Assembly (NCBI GenBank): GCA_963565915.1
Contig: OY751492.1
Coordinates: forward strand, 2,046,001-2,110,000
Direction of reading: 5' to 3'
DNA: 64,000 bases
DNA from: Entoloma clypeatum
Taxonomy: Eukaryota; Basidiomycota; Agaricomycetes; Agaricales; Entolomataceae
A program made the position numbers and the translations under genes. Below the pieces are notes generated by a model. The model was not told where the DNA came from, did no database searches, and saw only the letters and a list, made by a program, of their open reading frames with translations. This document shows positions 55,050-64,000 of the stretch, in pieces (position 1 is the stretch's first letter; each line of letters opens with the position of its first letter).

Positions 55050-55630
55050 TATAAGGTGTGTTTCGCTAAGGCCAATGGATATAGCAGGGAAAAGATTAAT
55101 GAATCTCAGGAGAATGAGTACTGAGTAGTGAGTTTCAGATAATAGAGACAAGTATATGGTGGGTTTACTAGGGGGGGCTTTGGCATGGACTTCAAATTCC
55201 GGCAAAACTGGGAAATCACGTGGATCACGTGATCTGAACGCGTCGTCCTGGAAAGGAAAGGAAAACAAACCGAAATCAAAGCCAAAGTCCAGAGCGCTAG
55301 GGAACCAGATCCGGAAAGTCCAGAAGTCCAAATCTGGAAACACCAAGCACTGAAGGGATGGTGGGCGGGTCGAAAAAGGACAGAGGAATTTTAGGAACTC
55401 AACGGCCGAGGTTATGAGGCACGATGAGCATGCGCAAAGGTTTTTTGCGTGCACACACAATGAGAAAATGTTTACATCTATTAGGATGACAAGCTAACGG
55501 GATGTGCATGCAGGAGAAATGTGAAATTGGCCGTGGGTCGCTGTACATCTTATCGCGGATTTATGTATGACTCACAACTTTCTAGTCGTGTCGCTGTTGC
55601 TGTTTTTGTTTGCACCGTTTTCGTCTCCAC
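55050..55630. other. Original upstream region of the deaminase-like gene, displaced
   Basis: If element M is removed, this sequence lies ~100 bases upstream of the deaminase-like start codon. No gene is supported here; one long minus-strand frame (55044-55460) has no domain features. Confidence 0.45.
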
Positions 55631-56050
55631 CTGCTATGTGACATCTTGGCATATGTCAGGTGAGACAGCTATGCTGTCCGGTGAGTTCCTCTCCTCCCTG
55701 GGCAATCATGGGCTCATTCTGACTGCTCACAAAGCGCCATACATGGCTCCATTGAGATAACGGGTGTGTGTCTGCTCGTTCTCCTGCTATGTGACATCTT
55801 GACATATGTCAGGAGAGATTTGTATGCTGCTTGACGAGTTTCTCTTCTCCCTGGGCAATCATGGGCTCATTCTGACTGCTCATAAAGCGCCGTACATGGC
55901 TCCATTCGGATAATGGAGGTGCGTCCGCTCGTTCTCCTGCTATGTGACATTTTGACATATGTCAGGAGAGATTTGTATGCTGCTTGACGAGTTCCTCTAC
56001 TTTCTGGGAAATTACAGCATCATTCTAACTGCTCACAAATCGCCATACAT
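55631..56050. repeat. Three tandem copies, period ~153 bp
   Basis: Units start at 55631, 55785 and 55938 with TGCTATGTGACATYTTGRCA, then ATATGTCAGG, GGGCAATCATGGGCTCATTC and CTGCTCA.AAAGCGCC. TGACATNTTGRCATATGTCA can form a palindrome. The last copy is partial and more diverged. Confidence 0.85.
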
Positions 56051-57092
56051 TCCCCAGTTCCCACTCATCCGGCATATGTCGAATGGTCTCCGCAATTTAC
56101 GGATCTCCCTCACCCCACAATGGTTTACATGAGGTTTCGGCTCCCAACGGCAGCCAAGGTGGTTGGATTTGTAGCATTCTGCCTTTAGCAAACATCCGAC
56201 AGAGTGTTCACCATGCTCATTAGCCTACTGCTACTTTCCATGGGAGCTAGGCTAATTCAGTGTACAGTAATGACCCCAGAAGGACCTGCAAATACGACGC
56301 ATCAAGGGCCGTTTGTTCACGAGGAAATGAAATGATGTACGTGCCTGAAAAGCCATTAGAATGCCCAGGAAGACTGTTTTCTAGCATCCCTTCATTTCAT
56401 CCACCTCAAGAAACATGATATGGCATTGCGCCCAGTCAAGTGTTGGCAGATGATGATTCAGTGAAATGCAACGAAGACAAACAGTTTACAGACTCAACGA
56501 AATCACACTCTGCAACCAATACCATTGATGACCTGCGATCAACTTGAATTCCATCGACAACCCACAACTAATCCCATCGACAACATATGGGGAATCTGCA
56601 GATGTGTTGGCATACTTGAGAAAGCTTGGTGCAGAAGTGGTGTGTTTCTCTTCGGTCTTTGTGTGCATGTTTTGAATTTATGAAATGAAATAGGTGGCAA
56701 GCAACCTTGCACGATACAGTCGAGCCATGTTCCGTAAGAAACTACTCAGCTGCTGATCGACTTGTGCACAAGCACGAGCCCATAAACATCTGACGCCAAA
56801 GAAGAAGCTACACCTTTGGGGTCTAGCTTGAGACCAGCTGGGGGGCCCTGCCACGTTGCCTATCCCGCACTCAACCGCAACCCCAGTGTCCTACCGCCTG
56901 TCATCACGCCCCCTTCACAGGCTGCCGCCATTCCTGCGCCATCTGTCCCGACCATCAGACCAGTCTCCGTCCTTGATCCACGTACTTCACGGCCAACAAC
57001 ACCTCCAGCACCCTACGCTGCCACAGCCTCCCCTAACTGTTTCGGTCGGATAGAGGAATAGCACCAGGTCGGGTTGGGTTGTGTTGGAGGAT
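56051..57092. other. Intergenic; short proline-rich ORF only
   Basis: Mostly featureless. A frame at 56816-57061 (+) is Pro/Ala/Ser-rich (PPVITPPSQAAAIPAPSVP) and ends shortly before gypsy-C; it could be a fragment of an older gag or nothing. Not called as a gene. Confidence 0.4.
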
Positions 57093-57097
57093 GAGTC

Positions 57098-57499
57098 TGT
57101 TATGCTTAACAAACCGTTCCAAGGTTCGGGCAGAGTATGCAGGAAAGTGGAAAGGCGAAGAGTAAAGTGATTGCTAAATCTAAGGAATCTACTATAGTAC
57201 AAGAGGTTTATATAGGTACTGACTATAGGCGGTAGCAGATGAGTCAGTACTGCGGAAGGCAGTGCGCATGAGTAAGGCGACTGCGGAAGGCTATGTACAG
57301 TGAGTAAGCTGACTGCGGAAAGCGAGTCAGCACGGGAGCAAAGTATACTAAAGGGGATGATGAAGTAATGTAATGAGTCAGACTGGGAATCGAAGGTTGC
57401 AAAAGTAGACATTGGACATAGTGAGTTCGTAAAAGGGCGCCGAGTCGGGCCGATAAGTAAAAGATATGACATGGTCCTCATACCGTAGAGTCCATAACA
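57098..57499 (-). repeat. gypsy-C 3' LTR
   Basis: 402 bp. Contains three GACTGCGGAA-type direct repeats near 57255-57320. A 130-bp piece of the same LTR ends the gypsy-D fragment at 63611-63740. Confidence 0.85.
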
Positions 57500-57533
57500 T
57501 GTTCCCCTCTCCAAGCTCTGTGTCCTCACAGAG

Positions 57534-57905
57534 TCACTGTCCCCATCCCTCGTTGTTGCCGGGATCGGACCAGTTCAGACTTTCCTTGAGGCTCCAATCA
57601 TATATCAACTCCTCGTTGATGGCTACAGCGAGTTCAAGGCCTTTGATGGCCAGCCGAATGCATCGATTTTCGATGACGAGGGTGCTGGTGTAATTCCCGA
57701 GAACCTGTTTCTCTTCGGGAGTCGGGGCGACAGGGAGATTGGACAGCGAGTGGAGCCGGATATGCATCTGGCGATGGAGGAGGTCGGCAAGGGAAGTTTC
57801 GAGAGTGTGGATTTGGTCTCTCATGGAGAGTGCTTCGTTCATGAGGGCGGCAATGGCGGGGTTGATGTCGGTGGTGGAGGTGGAGGTGACGATGGTGTTT
57901 GACAT
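57534..57905 (-). CDS. gypsy-C extra ORF downstream of pol (123 aa)
   Basis: ATG-initiated and uninterrupted, in sense with pol, lying between the pol stop (58039) and the polypurine tract. It has a Thr/Ser-rich start (MSNTIVTSTSTTDINPA), an amphipathic helix (LMNEALSMRDQIHTLETSLA), and a second helical part (CIRLAIKGLELAVAINEELI). No transmembrane segment, so it is not envelope-like. No family recognised. It is in the best state of all gypsy-C frames. Confidence 0.5.
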   Translation of the reverse strand: MSNTIVTSTSTTDINPAIAALMNEALSMRDQIHTLETSLADLLHRQMHIRLHSLSNLPVAPTPEEKQVLGNYTSTLVIENRCIRLAIKGLELAVAINEELIYDWSLKESLNWSDPGNNEGWGQ

Positions 57906-58038
57906 GGCGGTGAGGATGGTTGAGAGGTAAAAGAAGAATGGGGTGGCTATATTGGGCAGGGAGAAGACTAGAGCGGAGAACTCGGTGTGTGGTTGACTGA
58001 TGAGGTCGATGCTGCCATGGGTTTTGAGAACTCATCTT

Positions 58039-60372
58039 TTATCGTGGACGAGACGGGTTCTGCCGATGGAAATCACGGATCAAATCTTGAGCGTTCTGAA
58101 CATTAGCTCGAGGTTCCCATGTGTTTTCTTCTGGACCATATCCTTCCCACTGGACGAGGTACTGGATCTTTCCACGGAACTTTCGAGAGTCTAGGATCAT
58201 AGACACATGGTACTCTTCTCGTCCTTCGACGATGATCGGATCAGGGGCTGGTTTCTTTTTCTGGATGGCGTACTTCGGAGTTTCATATGGTGACAACAGG
58301 GTCTCGTTGAACACAGGGTGAATCATCTTCCAAGTCTTCGGAAGATCAAGGTACGCACTAGCTCCTTTCTTCTCTAGGACTTTGAATGGTCCATGTCGGA
58401 GTGCATCAAGTTTCTTTGAGGGGTGATCGGTCCTGCATAGGTGATCCCATTCTCCTGTTGATACCAATGAGGATTCTTTTTTAGGCCCTGCGCTACTTCT
58501 GTCTCCATGCGGTTCGAAGCCTTGATGCGTGCAATCCATGGGTTTTCGATGGTTGTGATGTTTCCAATTTTGATGGAATCAGATGTCTCACCCCCTTCAA
58601 AGAATTGTTCCTCCGTGAACATCTCCATTTGTACCACATCTTCTGATTCCAACCGTTTCAAGAATAGTCCCTCCTTGAGCATTTGGTCACTGTCCTGTGG
58701 TTTGAGTTCCACTTCATACCAGGGTAAGCGTGACAGGATGTCCGCTTTCGCATTGGTCTTGCTGGGCACATGTCGTAATTCGAAGTCATAGTCTTGTAAC
58801 TTCATTTTCCAGCGTCGCTGTCATTGATTTAGGTCCTGAGGACGACGGAAATATTCCAGGTTCTTGTGATCGGTCAAGATCTCGAAATGTTCCCTGGCTT
58901 CAAGCAGATAGTGTCTCCAATCTTTCAATGCTTCCATGACTGCCAGGAGTTCCTTGTCGTATATCTCGTAATTCTGTTTGGCCGCGGACATGGTCTGCGA
59001 CAAGAATGCGATGGGGTGCCATTTGTCATCTTGCTTCTGAGAGAGTACTGCTCCAATTGCATAGCCCGATGCATCAGTTTCAACCCTGAACTGTCCCTCT
59101 GGTTTTGGTAATGCCAAGACTGGTGCCGATGTAATTGCCCATATGAGACCTTCAAAAGCTTGCTGCTCTGTTGGTCCCCAAGTAAATGCTGTACTGCCTG
59201 TGAGCGCGGTGAGAGGTTTTGCGATGTTTGAGTACCCTTCAATAAAACGTCGATAGAAGTTAGCAAATCCAAAACTTCCTTTTTTGATGTGGGTGCTCGC
59301 CAGTTTCGAATTGTATCCACCTTCTCAGTTTCCATCTCAACACGTCCCTCACCAACCACATATCCCAATATAGGACATTTTGTTACTTCCCATAAACACT
59401 TCTTCTCCTTTAGGAACAAATCATTGTCCGATAGGATCTGTAGGATTTCTTCAGTGTTTCGCGCGAGTTCTTCCTTGGTTTTACCGATAACCACGATGTC
59501 ATCCATGTAGATCATGCAGATACGTCGGCGGATCTGGTCCCAGAATAGACTAGCCATCATTCGAGAGAACGTTCCCGGGGAGTTGCAAAGACCAAAAAAC
59601 ATGACCAATGGTTCGAACAATCCTCAACTGGTGAGGAAGGTGGCCTTCCATTCATTGCCCTCCTTGTTCTGTTTGCGTACTATTCTGGGATGGATGCACG
59701 TGCGTTCACATCCGCTGTCAACCTCAGGTCGGATAACCTTTGGCCCTCGTCGTGTCCTGAGCTGAGCTAACAGCCTGATCTCTCGTATTTTCGGAGGTTT
59801 ATCTCCCTTCACAATCTTAGTCGACGCAGTGGCTCGCTTGGCAGGGATGACATAGGTTCTATTGTCTGCAGTCATACAAGGCAAGCAAGTCCGTTTAATA
59901 GATAAGGGTCGCGACTTAGCATCGTTCAATCGGACCCTTCGGGAAAATCCTTCTCGTCGGCTTCTAAGATTGTGGTTTCATCATTCTCGGCATCTTTCTC
60001 GGCCACCTTCCTAACCCTTCCAGAGTTCTTCTTCGGCTTGCGGCAGTTGCGCGTGATATGGCCTTCTTGGTCACAGTTGAAACACTTGCGACCATCTTTC
60101 TTCTTTGGAGTGCTACAGTCTTTAGCCAGATGACCGAAGCGTTGACAGTTGTAGCAATGGGCTACTCCTGCTTTGTCGATTTCCATGGCTTTGCCCTGAC
60201 CACCATAAGTGGTACCCGATCCGGTGCGCATGTCGCCGCCACCTCGGATGACCAGTGCGTGTCCTTCCATCTGTCGTCCCTTGTTTCGGATCTCCTTTGC
60301 GTAATCGGTGTATGTCTTGCCATTGCTAGCCACTTGTTCAGAGATTTTGCGGTTGACGTTCTTCTCTAGGAT
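58039..60372 (-). pseudogene. gypsy-C gag-pol, with integrase core deleted
   Basis: Gag remnant with two CCHC knuckles (CYNCQRFGHLAKDC, CFNCDQEGHITRNC), stop near 59926, protease largely lost, RT (FGLCNSPGTFSRMM; YMDDIVVIG), frameshifts around 59280, RNase H (VETDASGYAIGAVLS; DKELLAVMEAL), linker (GQ-rich [11 protein letters not shown]), then a direct jump to the integrase C-terminus ([20 protein letters not shown]) and a chromodomain ([17 protein letters not shown]). The zinc region and DDE core of integrase are missing. Confidence 0.88.
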
Positions 60373-60374
60373 GT

Positions 60375-60448
60375 TTCGTAAGAGGGTGCCAAGTCGGGCT
60401 GATAAGTAAAAGATATGACGTGGTCCTCATACCGTAGAGTCCGTAACA
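60375..60448 (-). repeat. gypsy-C 5' LTR remnant
   Basis: First ~74 bp of the LTR (TGTTACGGACTCTACGGTAT onward), running straight into gag. The junction lies in CCCTCTTACGAA, which resembles the LTR at the same point (CCCTTTTACGAA), so the deletion probably used this microhomology. Confidence 0.75.
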
Positions 60449-60453
60449 GAGTC

Positions 60454-60772
60454 GACGGCGGGGCTGTAATTTCACATCACACCGTGGTATATTGTTCATG
60501 ATATTCCGCCTATGTACTTAACTTTTATGTGGCAGGCATCATACTGGGCTAATTATTTTAACGTCTCGAGTTGGCAAGTCTGAGGGAGTGCATTGCAACT
60601 ATGTCACAAGTTTGTTAATGCGCGGAGCATCTGGCAGCTGCGAGGCTCCCGATGTGAGTCACACTGAAAGACTTTCCGTATGAGTACGAGTGTAAGATAC
60701 CTTGCGAATGACATAACTTGACTGTAGGTGGCTCATGGTCTGGACGAACTGTTGCATCACGTTATCATGCAG
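60454..60772. other. Spacer between gypsy-C and gypsy-D
   Basis: No gene, LTR or repeat recognised. Confidence 0.45.
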
Positions 60773-63610
60773 GTTGTAAGGTATATCTGCTTGCTCCGAA
60801 CAAACAGAAGGAACTTGACGCATTTTTGGAGGAAAACCTTGCAACTGGTCGGATTCGCCCTTCCAAGTCTCCAATGGCATCTCCGGTATTCTACATCAAG
60901 AAGAAGGATGGCTCGCTTCGTCTTGTACAAGACTACCAGTCACTCAATTCCAAAACTATCAAAAACAAGTATCCGCTTCCGCTCATATCTGAACTGATCA
61001 ATAAACTTCAATGCGCTCAATACTTCACCAAGCTCGACATCCGCTGGGGCTACAACAATGTGCGGATAAAACCCGGAGACAAGTGGAAGGCCGCTTTTCA
61101 AACCAATCGCAGACTCTATGAACCATTGGTGATGTTCTTCGGCCTCACTAATAGTCCATCCACATTCCAGACTATGATCTTTCAGGACCTTATCACTGAA
61201 GGTGTAGTCTGTGTTTACCTCGACGACATACTCATCTTCACAGAGACCCTTGCGGAGCATCGGAGAGTCACACGGATCATACTGGAACGACTTTGTGAAC
61301 ACAAACTCTATCTAAAACCAGAGAAATGCGAGTTTGAACAAACATGCATTGAATACCTAGGCCTTATTATTGAACAAGGACATGTAGAGATGGATCCGGT
61401 GAAGGTAGCGGGGGTCGCGGAGTGGCCTGCGCCAACAAATGTCCGAGAAGTACAGTCCTTTCTGGGATTCACTAACTTCTATCGCCGTTTTATTGAAGGG
61501 CTTTTGGACATTGCGCGCCCTCTTTTCGAGCTCACGAAGAAAGGGCACCTCTGGTCTTGGAGGGAGGGAGAAGTGTCCGCATTTGCGGAGTTGAAGCGGA
61601 GGATTACATCCGCTCCGATCCTGGTCCTAGCTGATCATGGAAAGGAGTGGCGGATAGAAGTGGATAGCTCGGACTTTGCAACCGGAGCAGTACTGTCCCA
61701 ACCAACAGAGGACGGTAAGTGGCACCCTGTCGCATTCTATTCCAAAAGCCTAAGTCCGGTGGAACGCAACTACGAGATCTACAACAAGGAGATGTTGGCG
61801 GTGGTCCGCGCATTGGAGGAGTGGAGGCACTTCCTTGAAGGAGCGGAGAAGAGAGTGGAGATTTGGACGGACCACAAAAATCTTGAGTATTTCATGACAG
61901 CTCAAAAACTAAATTGACGACAGGCTAGATGGTCCTTATACCTCGCTCGTTTCGATTTCAAAATGCACCATCGACCTGGCAAGTCAATGGGCAAGTCCGA
62001 CGCTTTGTCCCGACAAGCGGACCACGGAGACGGATCGCAGGACAATGAAAACATCATCCTTCTTCAATCAGAATTGTTTGCAGTGCGAGCAATGCGTGGG
62101 GTAACTGTTCAAGGGGAAGAACACGACATCCTCTGCCAGGTCTGACAGGGAATCCAAGAGGGGTTACTGGAGGATAGTGTGGCAGAGGTTGTCAAATCCC
62201 TTCCGACTGTCAGAGCGGGGTCTGTCCATAGTGTGGAGTGGAGGCAAGCGGAAGGTTTGCTCTACTTCAGGGATCGTATCTATGTTCCTAACAATCCCCA
62301 ACTGCATCATCGGATCCTCACACAACACCATGACACTCCAGTGGCCGGACATCCTGGATGGTGGAAAACCTTGGAACTGGTGTCGCGCAATTACTGGTGG
62401 CCACACATGTCTCGTTTAATAGGTCAATATTGCAAGACATGTGACCCATGCCTCCGCACCAAGGTCCGACGCACTCCGCCCTCCAGAGAGCTCAATCCGC
62501 TACCGGTCCCCACGGAGCAATGGCAAGTAACCAGTGTTGACTTCATTACTGAACTACCAGAAGCCCACGGCTACAATGCTATCATGGTCGTAGTGGACTC
62601 AGTAGGGAAGCGGGGACACTTCATCCCGACGCACTCCGACATCTCCGCACTCGGGACTGCACGCTCCTATGTTCAAAATGTCTGGAAACTCCACGGACTA
62701 CCGGAGGCCATTGTCTCCAACCGAGGACCACAGTTTGTCGCCAAGTTCACGCGCGAACTATACAGGCTGCTTAACATTAAGGTTGCTGCCTCGACAGCCT
62801 ACCATCCGCAGTCGGACAGACAGACGGAGCGGGTCAATCAAGGATTGGAATGATATCTTCGCCTATTCGTCAATGAACATCAAGACGATTGGGACGAATG
62901 GCTTCCGATGGCTGAATTTGCATACAACAACCATGTTCATGCATCGACACGTCAAACTCCATTCTACATTGACACTGGCCGCCATCCGCGCATGGGATTC
63001 GAACCTTGCGAGAAGCGGACAGAGATCGAGGCAGTAGCGGATTTCAGCCAGCAGATGAAGTCCGCTCTAGAGGAGGCTCGCGCAGCACTGACAAAGGCAA
63101 AAGATGACATGGCGCGATACTACAACCAGCATTGGAGCACCACTCCGACATTCCACCCAGGGGACAAGGTCTTTTTAGACTCATCAGACCTCAAAACCAC
63201 CCGACCCACAAAGAAACTTGCACATCGATACATAGGCCCTTTCCCAGTGGTCCGACCTGTCGGAACACATGCCTACGAACTTCGCCTTCCCCCTTCCATG
63301 TCCCGCGTTCACCCAGTATTCCATGTCATCAAACTTTCACTAGTTCCCGACGACCCCTTCCGACGCCAAGTCCACTCTCCTCCGCCTCCGATGGTAGTTG
63401 GAGAAGAATTAGAGTATGATGTTGAAAACCTCTTGGACAGCCGACTGCATCGAGGCAAGCTTCAATTCTTGGTCAAATGGTGGCTACGAAGAGAATTCCT
63501 GGGAAGCAGAAGACAATGTCCATGCTCCGCGCCTAGTCCGCGACTTCTACCGACATCATCCGGGAGCTCCGCGGCGGATCGCCACCGCGATATTCGACTC
63601 GTTTCGCCTG
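60773..63610 (+). pseudogene. gypsy-D pol (RT, RNase H, integrase, chromodomain), 5' truncated
   Basis: Starts within the RT N-terminus (VYLLAPNKQKELDAFLEENL), then RT ([27 protein letters not shown]), RNase H (EVDSSDFATGAVLS; YNKEMLAVVRALEEWRHFLE), integrase zinc region (CKTCDPCLRTK), core (VDFITELPEAHGYNAIMVVV; VSNRGPQF with Asn in place of the second Asp; YHPQSDRQTERVNQGLE) and chromodomain region (EYDVENLLDSRLHRGKLQFL) with a frameshift near 63480. Stops TGA at 61915, 62143 and 62851. Gag, protease and the 5' LTR are absent. Confidence 0.9.
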
Positions 63611-63740
63611 AAGGGGATGACGAAGTAATGTAATGAGTCAGACTGGAAATCGAAGGTTGCGAAAGTAGACATTAGACATGCCGAGTCAGGCCGATAAATA
63701 AAAGATATGATGTGGTCCTCATACCATAGAGTCCATAACA
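63611..63740 (-). repeat. gypsy-C-type LTR fragment fused to gypsy-D
   Basis: Reverse-oriented relative to gypsy-D: starts TGTTATGGACTC at 63740 on the minus strand and matches gypsy-C's LTR to AAGGGGATGAYGAAG (63611). It is therefore not the 3' LTR of gypsy-D. Confidence 0.75.
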
Positions 63741-64000
63741 GAGACGATTCCATAGCTCTCGAGTATCATAGCTAAGCCCATAGTGGTGACCAGCACTATG
63801 TCCTACATTGCCAGGGTCGCTAACTATAAAGTCTCTCTCTAATGTCGCCACTAAGTCCTCAGAATCGGAGCTCATCTAGGACTCTCTATATCCCTTAGAG
63901 ATAGTGTGAAAGGGTGCAAAATGCGCAGATTTTAGGCCTAGACATGTTGCAGCCTTATCAGCGTGGGAGGCGAAGGCAGTGGCCAGAGAGGGGGAGGTGG
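63741..64000. other. Right edge, nothing recognised
   Basis: No open frame with family features or repeat seen elsewhere in the window. Confidence 0.5.

Larger units (their letters stand above)
57098..60448 (-). mobile_element. gypsy-C: Ty3/gypsy element with internal deletions
   Basis: The 3' LTR is 57098-57499 (402 bp, TGTTATG...CATAACA). The 5' LTR survives only as its first ~74 bp (60375-60448). GAGTC flanks the element on both sides (57093-57097, 60449-60453), so the insertion is complete and the losses are internal. A polypurine tract (GGAGAGGGGAACA on the minus strand) precedes the 3' LTR. The element contains gag, pol without an integrase core, and an extra ORF. Confidence 0.88.

Noticed and set aside
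55044..55460. 138-residue minus-strand ORF upstream of the deaminase-like gene
   Set aside because: Phe-rich composition without domain; its frame does not join the deaminase frame, which meets a TAG after element M is removed.
57369..57499. Short + strand LTR (TGTAATGAG...CATAACA) as the 3' end of gypsy-D-type elements
   Set aside because: The GAGTC duplication and the 402-bp TGTTATG...CATAACA unit show it is part of the minus-strand gypsy-C LTR; the apparent polypurine tract AAGGGGATGA lies within that LTR.

Overview
The window is eukaryotic and most likely from a mushroom-forming basidiomycete (Agaricomycetes). The genes have many short GT-AG introns (47-68 bases). The host gene set is fungal: a Kin4-type kinase, a GPI-anchored Ser/Thr-rich wall protein, a secreted protein like the fruit-body specific proteins, the endonuclease LCL3, the diflavin reductase TAH18 and a large OTT_1508-type deaminase-like protein. 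The mobile elements are typical of these genomes: Ty1/copia, chromodomain Ty3/gypsy, hAT, Helitron and TIR elements.

Layout. 1-9.9 kb is ordinary gene-dense DNA: kinase (-, runs off the left edge), GPI protein (-), a 0.5-kb TIR element, secreted protein (+), LCL3 (-) and TAH18 (+) divergent over 84 bases, and a poorly defined spliced gene (+). 10.1-10.5 kb is a three-copy tandem repeat. From 11.66 to 45.3 kb the DNA is almost entirely nested retroelements and hAT remains: copia-1 (target duplication GACAC, carrying a 703-bp TIR element), copia-2 (truncated, carrying a 713-bp solo gypsy LTR flanked by CCAGA), gypsy-A (-), a hAT pseudogene split by gypsy-E, another hAT pseudogene, the 3' half of gypsy-B, and inside the gypsy-B LTR an intact copia-3 that forms a three-LTR composite flanked by ATACC. 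A Helitron helicase fragment follows. At 46.0-48.5 kb is the deaminase-like gene (-). Just upstream of its start lies a nest of three DNA elements (48.65-55.05 kb), including a hAT transposon with TIRs, an 8-bp duplication, a transposase gene and a Ulp1-like protease gene. From 57 kb to the end are gypsy-C (-, flanked by GAGTC, with an extra ORF after pol) and a decayed gypsy-D (+).

Main observations. (1) gypsy-A and gypsy-B both carry, between pol and the 3' LTR and on the opposite strand, a gene with an intron at the same place. It encodes a coiled-coil protein with six cysteines spaced exactly as in a fungal Zn(II)2Cys6 cluster. (2) The copia-3 composite carries an inner LTR and a 185-bp host segment that match the copia-1 3' junction, which looks like a read-through (3' transduction) retrotransposition product. 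(3) The hAT protease has Ser where the catalytic Cys should be. (4) Premature stops are nearly all TGA at Arg codons, and three catalytic Asp to Asn changes also fit CpG deamination, suggesting a methylated, silenced block.

Exon boundaries were read by eye from splice signals, frame continuity and remembered family consensus. No alignment or search was run. Names such as copia-1 or gypsy-A are local labels.
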